Source: Mycolicibacterium lutetiense
GTDB taxonomy: Bacteria; Actinomycetota; Actinomycetes; Mycobacteriales; Mycobacteriaceae
Reading direction: 5' to 3'
Length of the DNA: 64,000 bases
Assembly (NCBI RefSeq): GCF_017876775.1
Contig: NZ_JAGIOP010000002.1
Coordinates: 3,472,001 to 3,536,000, forward strand
Position numbers and translations under genes: made by a program. A model generated the notes under the pieces. It had not been told where the DNA came from, ran no database searches, and was given only the letters and a program-made list of their open reading frames with translations. Within the stretch, counting starts at the first letter, position 1, and each line of letters starts with the position of its first letter. Shown here piece by piece: positions 36,544 to 45,393 of this stretch.

Positions 36544-37752
36544 ATGTTGACGACGTCGCAGGTGGTTTTCGACCCGTTCTCGGCGGACTTCTTCAACGGT
36601 CCGTACGAGACGTATCGGCGGATGCGCGAAGAAGCCCCGGTCTACTACAGCGCCGAGTACGACTTCTACGCGCTGACCAGGCACGTCGACGTGGCGGCTG
36701 CGTTCAAGGACTTCGAGACGTACTCGTCGGCCTACGGGGTCGATCTGGCCATGGTCCGCACCGGGCAGAAGGTCCCCGCGAAGATGATCATCTCGATGGA
36801 CCCGCCCGAGCACCGGCACATGCGCAGCCTGGTCAACAAGGTGTTCACGCCGAGGGCGATCGGTGCGTTGCAGGGCATGGTGTCCGAGCAGATCGACCGC
36901 TACTTCGAGGCCGTCGATCCGCTGGAATTCGATGTGGTCTCCGACTTCTCGGCGTACTTCCCGGTCGAGGTCATCACAACGATGCTCGGAGTTCCCGCGG
37001 AACTGCGCCAGCAGGTGCGGCTGTGGATCGACGAGCAACTCCACCGCGAGCCGGGGCAGATCGAGGTGTCCGAAGCCGGTGTCGAGGCGATGGCCCAGAC
37101 CTGGCTGATGTACTACGACCTGATCAAACAGCGCCGTGCCGCACCGCAGGACGACATGATCAGCCGGTTGATCTCCGCCGAAATCGAGCGTGAGGACGGC
37201 GAGGTCACCCGGCTGCGCAACTCCGAGATCGCCGGATTCGCCACCCTTCTCGGCGGTGCCGGCGCCGAGACGGTGACCAAGCTGGTCGGCGCGGCCGTGG
37301 TGATGTTCGGCCGCCACCCCGAACAATGGCAGCGGCTGCGCGAGGACCGCAGCAAGATCCCGGCCGCGATCGAGGAACTGCTGCGCTACGAAGCCCCGGC
37401 CCAGTACAACGTTCGACGCTCACAGCGTGAGATCCACCTGCACGGTGTGACGATTCCCGAGGGCAAGCCGGTGTTCCTGGTCGGTGGCTCGGCGAACCGT
37501 GACCCCGATGCGTGGACGGACCCCGACACCTTCGACATCGACCGGGACCGTACCGAAGCCCAGAACCTCGGATTCGGATACGGGATCCACAGTTGCCTCG
37601 GCGCGGCGCTGGCCCGATTGGAGTGCACCATCGCCCTGGACAAGCTCCTGGACTTCATGCCCCACTACGAGGTGGCCTGGGATCGCTGCGAACGCGTCAG
37701 CATGCAGAACGTCGCGGGATGGGCCCACGTCCCGGTGCGGGTGCTGCGATGA
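36544..37752 (+). CDS. Cytochrome P450
   Basis: 402 residues from the ATG at 36544, with GGAGGT directly upstream (TTG at 36547 would have better spacing). The heme loop is LGFGYGIHSCLGAALARLE, ExxR is EELLRY, and the I-helix is FATLLGGAGAETVTKL, with AGAET as in steroid-type CYPs of actinobacteria. The C-helix reads PPEHRHMRSLVNKVFTPRA. Its redox partners are not encoded nearby. It is coupled by ATGA to the 166-residue unknown protein. Confidence 0.93.
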   Translation: MLTTSQVVFDPFSADFFNGPYETYRRMREEAPVYYSAEYDFYALTRHVDVAAAFKDFETYSSAYGVDLAMVRTGQKVPAKMIISMDPPEHRHMRSLVNKVFTPRAIGALQGMVSEQIDRYFEAVDPLEFDVVSDFSAYFPVEVITTMLGVPAELRQQVRLWIDEQLHREPGQIEVSEAGVEAMAQTWLMYYDLIKQRRAAPQDDMISRLISAEIEREDGEVTRLRNSEIAGFATLLGGAGAETVTKLVGAAVVMFGRHPEQWQRLREDRSKIPAAIEELLRYEAPAQYNVRRSQREIHLHGVTIPEGKPVFLVGGSANRDPDAWTDPDTFDIDRDRTEAQNLGFGYGIHSCLGAALARLECTIALDKLLDFMPHYEVAWDRCERVSMQNVAGWAHVPVRVLR

Positions 37753-38249
37753 AGGGTGAAAAGAGCAGCGGCGCAGCCGGATACCGCATGTACGTTATTG
37801 CCCGAGACGCTGCGGATCTGACCGCCAACGCCGGCGGACTGATCGTCGACCGGATGATGAGTGGTTGGCGGGTCAGTGTGCAGCTTTCGCTGGAAGGCGA
37901 CGCCCGCCCGGTCCAGATCCTCGGCGCCGAGCTCGTCGATGCGGCGACCCCGCCGGGGCTTCCGGACGAGGAGCAGTGCATCCTGGTCATGAGTGCCGAC
38001 GAATATGCCCGGGCGATTTCGGGGGACGGTCAACAGCTCCCCGCGGGGTGCGCCGAGGTGCTGGTCTGGGGGGAGTCGCCGGATCCCAGCCACCTGTTCG
38101 GGCACACCCTGAGCGCGGCCGCGCAGTCGTTCAAAACCCTGGCCGTCGCGGCCGCTCATCTCACCGTCAACGAGGTGGCCGTCTCTGAGGTCTTCACGTC
38201 ACTGAAGCACCACATCGTTGACTCTGCGCTGAGGGCGGTTATTACTTGA
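37749..38249 (+). CDS. Unknown 166-residue protein coupled to P450
   Basis: The ATG overlaps the P450 stop (ATGA), so the two are made together. No signal peptide, TM helix or known motif is visible. It begins SGAAGYRMYVIARDAADLTANAGGLIVDRMMSGW and has an amphipathic, Ala-rich C-terminal half (HLFGHTLSAAAQSFKTLAVAAAHLTVNE). The last codons form the left arm of a long hairpin. It may be an accessory or regulatory protein for the P450; function unknown. Confidence 0.8.
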   Translation: MKGEKSSGAAGYRMYVIARDAADLTANAGGLIVDRMMSGWRVSVQLSLEGDARPVQILGAELVDAATPPGLPDEEQCILVMSADEYARAISGDGQQLPAGCAEVLVWGESPDPSHLFGHTLSAAAQSFKTLAVAAAHLTVNEVAVSEVFTSLKHHIVDSALRAVIT

Positions 38250-38271
38250 ACTTTCGCGCCCTCAGCGCAGA
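38223..38271. terminator. Long inverted repeat between convergent genes, likely bidirectional terminator
   Basis: Arms TCTGCGCTGAGGGCG (38223-38237) and CGCCCTCAGCGCAGA (38257-38271) are 15 bp and perfectly complementary, with a 19-bp loop. No U-tract follows, as is common in mycobacteria. The left arm lies within the last codons of the gene ending at 38249, and the amidohydrolase gene ends at 38287 from the other side. Confidence 0.75.
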
Positions 38272-38286
38272 CTCGACGACAAACCG

Positions 38287-39549
38287 TCAGGCCTGCGTGA
38301 GCTGCTTCTGCTCGTAGAGGCGGGCCCACTCCGCGCGCGGACGGATCGAGGTGTCGACGTCGGTGGCCTTGGCGCGCAAGGCGCCGACGTTGGCCTGGTC
38401 CCGCGGGGTCAACTTGAACGGATCCCAGCTGAAGAACCGCGCCGAGTTCTCCCAGGTGATCTTGTTGATGTCGGAATCGCTTGCGCCGGCGGCATTCAGC
38501 TCGGCCAACACCTGCTCGGGCGCATCGGGCCAGAAGCAGTCGCTGTGCGGGTAGTCGCACTCCCAGGCGATGATGTCGATGCCGATCTCATGGCGCAGTT
38601 TCAGCGAGGTCTTGTCGGTGACGTAGCAGGCCAGCGAGTGCTCGCGGAACACGTCGGAGGGCAGCTTGTCGCCGAAGTCGCGGCGTAGCCACTTCTGGTT
38701 GGTGTAGTGGCGGTCGCTGCGGTCCAGATAGAAGGGGATCCAACCGATTCCACCCTCGGAGAAGGCGAACTTCAGGTCCGGGTAGTTGCGCATCGCCGGT
38801 CCCCACAGCAGATCCTGCGCACACATCGCGGAGATCTGGGTGGCCAGGATGATCAGATTGTCGATCGGTGCGTTGGGCGCCATGCTGATCGCGCCGAAGC
38901 CGGTGCCGATGTGCAGGCACATCACGACGTTCTCCTCCGAGAGCGTGCGGAATACCGGGCCCCAGTAGTCCTCGTCGTGGTAACTCGGCAGACCCTCGAG
39001 GTGTGGCAGTTCGGGCATCGTCACCGCGCGGCAGCCCTTGGCGGCCACCCGACGGATCTCGGCGCACATGGCTTCGGGGCTCCAGGTCGGCAGGATGGCG
39101 ATCGGGATGAACCGTCCGGGCGCCGAACCTGCCCACTCGTCGATGTGCCAATCGTTGTAGGCCGACACCATCACCAGCGTGACGTCTTCACGCGTCATGT
39201 TCAGGTGGCGCGCGGAGAACCCGGTGAAGGTCGGGAAGCACATCGAGGCCAGGATTCCGTTGCGGTTCATGTCGCGGACCCGCTCGTGTACGTCGTACAC
39301 ACCGGGACGCATTTCGGCGAACCCCGCCGGATCGCGACCCCACTCCTCGGCCGGCCAGGACACCACGGCATTCAGGCCGGACACGCCCTGCGGGCGGCCC
39401 TGATACATCCACTGATCGACACCCTTGTCGTCGGTCACCACGATGGGTGCCTCGGGCTTGTACTTCGCCGGGACATGGTTGAGGAACATGTCCGGCGGCT
39501 CGACGACGTGGTCGTCGATGCTGATGAGGATCAGGTCGTCGGTCTGCAT
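38287..39549 (-). CDS. Amidohydrolase_2 family protein (ACMSD-like TIM barrel)
   Basis: 420 residues. It begins LILISIDDHVVEPPDMF, with the metal-binding motif in the first strand modified to DDH. GFGAISMAPNAPIDN and MCLHIGTG follow. FAFSEGGIGWIPFYLDRSD and WECDYPHSDCFWPDAPEQV are the later metal and catalytic elements (Asp in ECDYPHSD). This group contains decarboxylases and hydrolases acting on aromatic or 5-oxo acids and is abundant in mycobacteria. The divergent AraC gene is its likely regulator. Confidence 0.88.
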   Translation of the reverse strand: MQTDDLILISIDDHVVEPPDMFLNHVPAKYKPEAPIVVTDDKGVDQWMYQGRPQGVSGLNAVVSWPAEEWGRDPAGFAEMRPGVYDVHERVRDMNRNGILASMCFPTFTGFSARHLNMTREDVTLVMVSAYNDWHIDEWAGSAPGRFIPIAILPTWSPEAMCAEIRRVAAKGCRAVTMPELPHLEGLPSYHDEDYWGPVFRTLSEENVVMCLHIGTGFGAISMAPNAPIDNLIILATQISAMCAQDLLWGPAMRNYPDLKFAFSEGGIGWIPFYLDRSDRHYTNQKWLRRDFGDKLPSDVFREHSLACYVTDKTSLKLRHEIGIDIIAWECDYPHSDCFWPDAPEQVLAELNAAGASDSDINKITWENSARFFSWDPFKLTPRDQANVGALRAKATDVDTSIRPRAEWARLYEQKQLTQA

Positions 39550-39574
39550 GATTCAAGTAGTACCCTCGGACAGC

Positions 39575-40411
39575 GTGACCGTCTCTGCACTTTCGGACAG
39601 AGGTTTAACCCAATCGGCCAACATGCCCCGGCCGGTCATCGAATTGCGCCGCGGCGGGCACGCGCCGGCCGGCAGCTACCTGTACGAAGGCGACGGGCTG
39701 ATCACCGGTTGGCACTCCCACGAGGTCCACCAGATCGAGTACGCCCTGCATGGCGTGGTCGAGGTGGAGACCGACGCCGCGCACTACCTGCTCCCGCCGC
39801 AGCAGGCCGCGTGGATTCCGGCAGGCCTGCAACACCAGGCGGTGATGAACCCCGACGTCAAGACCGTCGCGGTGATGTTCGATCCGCAGTGGATCGCCGA
39901 CCCGGGGGACCGGGCCCGGATCATCGCGGTGTCCCCGCTCATCCGCGAGATGATGATCTACGGGTTGCGCTGGCCGGTCGACCGCGCGCACGGCGACGAC
40001 ACGTCCGACACGTTCTTCCGAACCCTGGCGCACCTGGTGGCCGATGCGCTCGACCACGAGGCGCCGCTGAGCCTGCCGACCAGCGACCACCCGATCGTCG
40101 TCGCCGCACTGGCCTACACCAAGGAGCACCTCGCCTCGGTGGCAGCCGAGGATGTCAGCCGGGCGGTGGCCGTGTCCGAGCGGACGCTGCGCCGCCTGTT
40201 TGCCGAGACGATCGGAATATCTTGGCGGACATACCTTCTGCATGCTCGGATGCTGCGGGCCATGGCGCTGCTGGCCGGGCCGGATCAGTCGGTGCAGGCG
40301 ACCGCGACGGCCGTCGGATTCGAGAATCTCAGTTCGTTCACCCGATGCTTCAGTCAGTTCTGCGGAGAGACTCCGTCGGCGTACCGGAGTCGTGCGCGTG
40401 AGGACCACTAG
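39575..40411 (+). CDS. AraC-family transcriptional regulator
   Basis: Up to 278 residues from a GTG at 39575; the ATG at 39623 (262 residues) is an alternative, and neither has a strong ribosome site. The N-terminal cupin has GWHSHEVHQIEYALHGVVEVET and LPPQQAAWIPAGLQHQ. The C terminus has two HTHs: AAEDVSRAVAVSERTLRRLF and QATATAVGFENLSSFTRCFSQF, with the ending ETPSAYRSR. It is divergent from the amidohydrolase gene across about 25 bp. Confidence 0.9.
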   Translation: MTVSALSDRGLTQSANMPRPVIELRRGGHAPAGSYLYEGDGLITGWHSHEVHQIEYALHGVVEVETDAAHYLLPPQQAAWIPAGLQHQAVMNPDVKTVAVMFDPQWIADPGDRARIIAVSPLIREMMIYGLRWPVDRAHGDDTSDTFFRTLAHLVADALDHEAPLSLPTSDHPIVVAALAYTKEHLASVAAEDVSRAVAVSERTLRRLFAETIGISWRTYLLHARMLRAMALLAGPDQSVQATATAVGFENLSSFTRCFSQFCGETPSAYRSRAREDH

Positions 40412-40444
40412 GGACGGCCAGCGGCCGTAGCGGCGGCGTACCCG

Positions 40445-41104
40445 CTAAGCCCGGCAGCTGAGTTCCATGCTGTCGCTGTCGCGGGCCAGGAAGTTCACGC
40501 TGACATAGCCATTCGCGGAGTCCCGCACGTGGTCGAGGTACGGCTGGGTGTCGTCCATCGACGTGTTGTCGGCGATCAGCAGTGCGCCGGTGGCCAGCCG
40601 GGGCTCGATCAGCTTGAGCACCGGCAGGTAGAGCTCCTTCCACCCGTCGAGCAGCACGAATCCGACCTCGCCCGGCACGGACCCCAACGTCTCCAGCGCG
40701 TCGCCTTCGAGGACGGTGATGACATCGTCCAGACCGGTTTCGGCGAATGTCTGCTTGGCAGCGGCGATCTTGGTGGTGCTGAGTTCGGTGGTGAAGACCC
40801 GCCCGGTTCCGTTGTCGCGCACCGCCGATGCCAGGTGCAGTGCCGAGAGTCCGAACGACATTCCGAACTCGACGACGACGGCCGGCCTGGTGGCCCGAAC
40901 CAGGGAGTACAGCAGTCGGCCGGCCTCGCGGGTCACCGGCATGTAGATGTCGCTCAGGGCATCCGCGCGTTCCTGCGCGTTGGCCTTGGACAGATCGGCG
41001 AACCTGCGGGATCCGTCCTCACGCATCTTCTTGAACTGATCGTCGGAGGCGGCGTACATCCGGTCCAGCGCGCCGGCGACCTGAGCGTCGTCGAGGGTAG
41101 TCAC
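40445..41104 (-). CDS. O-methyltransferase (class I, catechol-OMT-like)
   Basis: 219 residues from the GTG at 41104. The N-terminal helix region is followed by VVVEFGMSFGLSALHLASAVRDNGTGRVFTTELS (SAM motif; the acidic residue is Glu of TTEL). GFVLLDGWKELYLPVLKLIEPRLATGALLIADN contains the metal-binding Asp and DN typical of Methyltransf_24/COMT-like enzymes. The substrate is unknown. It is divergent from the secreted phosphatase gene. Confidence 0.85.
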   Translation of the reverse strand: MTTLDDAQVAGALDRMYAASDDQFKKMREDGSRRFADLSKANAQERADALSDIYMPVTREAGRLLYSLVRATRPAVVVEFGMSFGLSALHLASAVRDNGTGRVFTTELSTTKIAAAKQTFAETGLDDVITVLEGDALETLGSVPGEVGFVLLDGWKELYLPVLKLIEPRLATGALLIADNTSMDDTQPYLDHVRDSANGYVSVNFLARDSDSMELSCRA

Positions 41105-41130
41105 ACCAACGAACCTACGCCGAAGGGTGA

Positions 41131-41841
41131 ATGATGGCAGGCGTGCGAAAACTACGTGCAGTCCCGTTACTGGCCGCATTCGTTCTTGTTCTCGCCACGC
41201 TGCTGGCCCCGACCGCAGCGGCAGGCGGCTACCGCTCCATCACCCTGACCTTCGTCCGTCACGCCCAGTCCGCGGGTAACGCCTCCGGCCTCATCGACAG
41301 CTCAACTCCGGGCCCCTCGCTCACCGATCTGGGCCGGACACAGGCCGTCGCGAGCGCGCAGCGGCTGTCGCCCCACCATTACGACGGCATCTTCGCCTCG
41401 ACGATGGTCCGGACCCAGCAGACCGCTCAGCCCATGGCCGAGACCCTCCACGAACCGGTCACCGTGCTGCCAGGGCTCCACGAGGTCGAGGCAGGCGTCT
41501 ACGAGGGCCAGCCCGAGGCGAGCGCCGTCCAGACGTACTTCGCGGCGCCGGAGCAGTGGTTGCGTGGGGATCGCAGCGCCCGGATACCCGGTTCGATCGA
41601 CGGCAACGAGTTCGACGCCCGGTTCGACCAAGCGGTGCAGCAGATCTACGACAGCGGCGACGACAATCCCGTCGCGTACTCACACGGCGCGGCGATCATG
41701 TTGTGGGTCCAGATGAACGTCGACAATCCCAATCCTCAACTGCTGATGCAGCACCCGCTCGACAACACGGGCTATGTCGTCGTCGAGGGCAATCCGACCG
41801 ACGGCTGGACGCTGACCGACTGGGACGGCGCCGGGAGCTAG
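41131..41841 (+). CDS. Secreted histidine phosphatase-superfamily protein
   Basis: 236 residues. Two ATG codons (41131, 41134) follow GAAGG. A signal peptide covers about 1-31 (LLAAFVLVLATLLAPTAAAG). The RHG motif is TLTFVRHAQSAGN with the phospho-accepting His at about 43, and the second His is in VAYSHGAAIMLW. The two Arg of the phosphate pocket are in RHAQS and STMVRTQQTA. It is probably an exported phosphatase with a broad or sugar-phosphate substrate; unlike cytosolic GpmB-type mutases it is exported. Confidence 0.88.
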   Translation: MMAGVRKLRAVPLLAAFVLVLATLLAPTAAAGGYRSITLTFVRHAQSAGNASGLIDSSTPGPSLTDLGRTQAVASAQRLSPHHYDGIFASTMVRTQQTAQPMAETLHEPVTVLPGLHEVEAGVYEGQPEASAVQTYFAAPEQWLRGDRSARIPGSIDGNEFDARFDQAVQQIYDSGDDNPVAYSHGAAIMLWVQMNVDNPNPQLLMQHPLDNTGYVVVEGNPTDGWTLTDWDGAGS

Positions 41842-41973
41842 CCCTCGATGTGATCCGCCGGCCATAAACTGCCGGAATGCGGTGCCCGTCACGTCTGGCT
41901 CGAACCGTGGTCGGGCGCGGATACTGTGTGCCAAGGCAAGCGGCGATGGGAGCGTGGCCATGAGGTTTCTGTC

Positions 41974-42261
41974 ATGAGGTTTCGGTTGTTGCCCTTCGTG
42001 ACCGTCGAGGTCGACGACCGGGTCCGACTGCGGGCGCGTGGTGCCGGTGAACGGCTGCGGGTCAACCTCCGGGCCTACCTGCGCAGCGCCGCCGACGAGG
42101 TCGAGACCGCCAGCGGCCGGGTTCGCGACCTGTGCGACACCGCGGTGAACCGCGTCGACCATGCGGTGGCCAGCGTCAACGACAAGATCGCGCCCGCCCC
42201 GCCGACCGATCCGGCGGACTCAGCCGACCAGCCACCGAAGCGGCACCTGCAGGTCGTCTAG
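41974..42261 (+). CDS. Small unknown protein, amphipathic
   Basis: 95 residues from the ATG at 41974. It starts with a short hydrophobic strand (MRFRLLPFVTVEVDD), then a strongly amphipathic Arg/Glu helix (RAYLRSAADEVETASGRVRDLCDTAVNRVDHAVASVNDKIA), and ends in a Pro/Asp-rich tail. No family is recognised. A 10-base direct repeat ATGAGGTTTC flanks the start (41960 and 41974). Confidence 0.6.
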   Translation: MRFRLLPFVTVEVDDRVRLRARGAGERLRVNLRAYLRSAADEVETASGRVRDLCDTAVNRVDHAVASVNDKIAPAPPTDPADSADQPPKRHLQVV

Positions 42262-42361
42262 CCCCGATCGGCGCGACAACCGTCAGCGCTCTACGGTTGA
42301 AGGGCACTGGCCTTCTCCCCCGGAGGGGCCGACACACCGGCCCGGGAGGGGTTGACGACGC

Positions 42362-43261
42362 TTGCTCGGCAACGGTCTTGCGGTGCTGTTCGCCTTGTGC
42401 GCAGCGGTTTTCGCAGCTGTCGGCATTGTCGTTCGGCAGCGCGCCACCATGGACGTTCCGCCCGAGAAGGGCGTCAGTACCGTCATGCTGCGCACATTGC
42501 TGCGCCGCAAGCTGTGGTGGGCGGGAACCGCGTCCGCGGTGGCCGGGTACGTGTTCCAGGCGCTGGCACTCGGGTTCGGTTCACTGCTGCTCGTCCAACC
42601 GGTGCTGGTGTCGGCACTGTTGTTCGCGCTCCCGCTCAGCGCCCGCCTGGCCCACCGGAAGGTCAGCCGCGCCGAATGGGCCTGGGCCCTGCTGCTGACC
42701 GGGGCGTTGACCGTGTTCGTCGCGCTGGCCAGGGCCAGCACCGGGACTTACGGGGTATCTGTGGCCACCACGGTCACCGTCGTCGTGGTGTGCGCGGCGG
42801 CCGTCGGCCTGTGTGTCCTGGCCGCCACGCGGAGCACCGACTGGCGCCGCGCGGTGCTGTTGGCGCTGGCGGTCGGCGTGATGTTCGGTGTGGTCGCCGT
42901 GCTGACCAAGATCGTGATGCACACGATCGTCGTGGACGGTGTGCTCGCCGTGCTGACCACGCCGGCCCTGTATCTGGTGGTGACTCTCGGGGTGATCGCG
43001 ACGCTGCTTCAGCAGTCGGCATTTCACGCCGGATCGCTGCAGACCTCGGTGCCGACCATGCTGGTCCTCGAGCCCGTCGTCGCGGTGGTGCTCGGCTCCA
43101 TCGTGCTGGGCGAGCACCTGTCGGTCACCGGCTGGGAGCCGGTCGCACTTTCGGTCGCCATCGGGGCGATGGCCGCAGCCACCATCGCACTGGGCCGTGA
43201 CGAGGGCGCCTACGAGGAGAAGCTCGAGGCCGAACTGGAAGTCACGACCGCTAGGGATTGA
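42362..43261 (+). CDS. DMT-superfamily (EamA/NIPA-like) permease
   Basis: 299 residues with a TTG start behind GGAGGGG. About nine to ten hydrophobic helices are visible. QPVLVSALLFALPLSARLAHRKVSRAEWAWALLLTGALTVFVALA and its repeat FHAGSLQTSVPTMLVLEPVVAVVLGSIVLGEHLSVTGWEPVALSVAIG show the internal duplication typical of DMT carriers. The substrate is unknown. The 3' end overlaps the convergent mce gene by 11 bp. Confidence 0.8.
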   Translation: MLGNGLAVLFALCAAVFAAVGIVVRQRATMDVPPEKGVSTVMLRTLLRRKLWWAGTASAVAGYVFQALALGFGSLLLVQPVLVSALLFALPLSARLAHRKVSRAEWAWALLLTGALTVFVALARASTGTYGVSVATTVTVVVVCAAAVGLCVLAATRSTDWRRAVLLALAVGVMFGVVAVLTKIVMHTIVVDGVLAVLTTPALYLVVTLGVIATLLQQSAFHAGSLQTSVPTMLVLEPVVAVVLGSIVLGEHLSVTGWEPVALSVAIGAMAAATIALGRDEGAYEEKLEAELEVTTARD

Positions 43262-44495
43262 TCGTGTTCTCGCCGACCTGGCGGCCCCACACGTACTCGG
43301 CCACGAGCGGTTGGCCCATCTCCAGGTGGTTGTAGGGCGTGACGGCTGCACCGACGTCGAGCACCAGATACGGGGCCGGCCAGAGATCCTTGGTGATCGG
43401 CTGCCAGCAACCGGGCCGGCCCTCGGGCCCGCCGGTGGCGTTCACCCTGGGCAGGTTGTCGGGGTAGACCCAGGGGTTGCCGACGCCGACAAGGAAGTTC
43501 TGCAGCTCGAACGCGTAGCCGTTGCGGGTCTGTTGGGCGAACTTCGGGGCGGCCTCGGCGTAGGTGTGGATCATGCAGTACAAGGCCGGGCTGTTTCGAT
43601 CGAGCATCGCGCTCACCGGCAGCAGGTCCTGGGCTCCGCGGACCAGGTACGGGCCGCCGCGCTCGAAGATGTCGCCACCGGTGTTGCCGAAGCCGACCGC
43701 GGCGACCAGGGCCTGGTCCAGGTTGCCGCGCTGTTCGTTGAGGGTGCGGGCGGTGGTGACGGCGTTGGTCAGGCCGTCGAACAGATCCGGGCCGGCGTTG
43801 GCGTAGACCTCGCCGAGGTCGGCCAGGCCGGCGATGTCGCGGCGGATCTGAGGCATCCGCGGGTTGAGGTCGGCCAGGATGTCGTTGCCGTTGACGATCG
43901 ACTGGCCGAACTTGTCACCCAATCCGTCGAGCGCCTGCGCGGTCGCGGTCAGGGTTTCGTTGAGCTTGATCGGGTCGATCTGTTCGGAGATCGCGGTGAT
44001 CGTCTCGAATAGTGTGTTGAACTCTGTCGTCACACCGTTGGCGCGGATCGGCGTCTCCGGAGAGAGCCGCTGCGGCGACGGATTCTCCGGTGCGATGAAC
44101 GAGATGTACTTGTTGCCGAACACCGTGGTGGCCTTCAGTTCGGCGGTCACGTTCTCCGGGATCAGCTTCATGTACTTGGGCTTGATGTCCAGGGTCAGTT
44201 TGGCCTGCTGGTCACCGTCGATTTCGGCCACGTCCACGGCGGTCAACCGGCCGATGGGCACGCCGTTGAAGGTGACCTTCGAGCCGGGGTCCATCGACAG
44301 ACCCGACCGGTTGGACAGTACAGTGACCTGCGTCTTTTCCTCGAATGCCCCACGGAACTGCATCCACGTCAGCGTCAGCACCGCGACCAGCAGGATGACC
44401 ATGCCTGCGCACGCGGACTTGTACGGCGGGTCGTACCGCCAGTGTTTGAACCGCTTTTCGAAGCGGTCCCGTACCGACACGGTGGATGAGGCCAC
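43251..44495 (-). CDS. Orphan MCE-family protein (MlaD-like)
   Basis: 414 residues from the GTG at 44495 with GGAGG 6 bp upstream. A single N-terminal TM helix (CAGMVILLVAVLTLTWMQF, about 29-47) is followed by an MCE domain: VTVLSNRSGLSMDPGSKVTFNGVPIGRLTAVD, ELKATTVFGNKYISF. A helical needle region and a Pro/Gly-rich C-terminal domain (about 330-414) follow. It resembles the A-type subunit of Mce complexes. There are no yrbE or other mce genes beside it, so it would have to join a complex encoded elsewhere. Confidence 0.9.
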   Translation of the reverse strand: MASSTVSVRDRFEKRFKHWRYDPPYKSACAGMVILLVAVLTLTWMQFRGAFEEKTQVTVLSNRSGLSMDPGSKVTFNGVPIGRLTAVDVAEIDGDQQAKLTLDIKPKYMKLIPENVTAELKATTVFGNKYISFIAPENPSPQRLSPETPIRANGVTTEFNTLFETITAISEQIDPIKLNETLTATAQALDGLGDKFGQSIVNGNDILADLNPRMPQIRRDIAGLADLGEVYANAGPDLFDGLTNAVTTARTLNEQRGNLDQALVAAVGFGNTGGDIFERGGPYLVRGAQDLLPVSAMLDRNSPALYCMIHTYAEAAPKFAQQTRNGYAFELQNFLVGVGNPWVYPDNLPRVNATGGPEGRPGCWQPITKDLWPAPYLVLDVGAAVTPYNHLEMGQPLVAEYVWGRQVGENTINP

Positions 44496-44643
44496 GTGCA
44501 AACCTCCGACATATTGACGCAGCCAGCTAGTGAGTAAGCAAACTGTCGCAAACAAGCAGAGACAACTGCAACTGCGAACCCCCCAGTGCGGCGAACATCA
44601 AATTGCCAATACTGGGAGATCCATGTCACAGACTAAGCGCTGA

Positions 44644-45351
44644 TCAGGTGTTGCGACCGCCATTCACACCAACGATCTGGCCCGTGATGTAGCCCGCCTC
44701 GTCCGAAATCAGGAACGAACATGTGGCAGCAATGTCCTCTGGCCGCCCGATTCGGCGTACCGGCGTGGCGTCGATCGTGTGTTGAATGTCGCCGAGTTCG
44801 CCCCGGGATTCGGCGGCGCGCAGCATCGGGGTGTCGATGAAACCCGGCGGTACGGCGTTGACGGTGATCCCGGCGGGACCCAGTTCCAGGGCCAGCGACT
44901 TGGTCAGCCCGTTCACCGCCGACTTGGCCGCCACATAGTCCGACATGTACGGCACGCCGGAGTGCGTGCTCGACGAGGAAATGTTGACGATGCGACCCCA
45001 GCCTGCGGTGATCATGTCGGGCAGGGCGGCCTGCACGACGTGGAACACGCCGTTGAGGTTGACGTCGACGACCTTCTGCCAACGCTCGAAGGTGAGCTCG
45101 GTGAACGGCGTGAAATCGCTGAGACCAGCCGAGTTCACCAGGATCGTGACGGGGCCCAACTGCTCGCGGACCGCTTTGAACACCGCATCGACCTGGGCCC
45201 GATCGGTGACGTCGGCGGCGTAGGAGTGCTCGTCGTCAGTCGAATTGAGGTCAAGGGTAGCGACCCGGTATCCGTCGGCGGCCAACCGTTCGGCGATCGC
45301 CCTGCCGATTCCGGATGCCCCGCCGGTCACCAGTGCTGTCTTGACTGTCAT
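44644..45351 (-). CDS. Classical short-chain dehydrogenase (FabG-like)
   Basis: 235 residues from the ATG at 45351. TALVTGGASGIGRAIAERL is the NAD(P) loop, VNSAGLSDF the NAG variant, and the catalytic Ser (ISSSSTHSG) and YVAAK (Tyr, Lys) are intact. FISDEAGYITGQIVGVNGG is the usual end. It probably reduces 3-oxoacyl or similar carbonyl groups. It lies 42 bp downstream of the TetR gene on the same strand and is likely in the same transcript. Confidence 0.9.
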   Translation of the reverse strand: MTVKTALVTGGASGIGRAIAERLAADGYRVATLDLNSTDDEHSYAADVTDRAQVDAVFKAVREQLGPVTILVNSAGLSDFTPFTELTFERWQKVVDVNLNGVFHVVQAALPDMITAGWGRIVNISSSSTHSGVPYMSDYVAAKSAVNGLTKSLALELGPAGITVNAVPPGFIDTPMLRAAESRGELGDIQHTIDATPVRRIGRPEDIAATCSFLISDEAGYITGQIVGVNGGRNT

Positions 45352-45393
45352 CTCATTCCCTTTCGGTAATAGGCTGAATTGCAAAGGATTTCG

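Noticed and set aside
39425-39622. Upstream extension of the AraC gene to 39425
   Set aside because: It would run deep into the divergent amidohydrolase gene, and the added residues do not resemble AraC proteins.
41960-41983. Duplicated ATGAGGTTTC near the 95-residue gene as a mobile-element footprint
   Set aside because: The 10-bp repeat is too short and isolated to support an insertion event. It was mentioned only as a local repeat.
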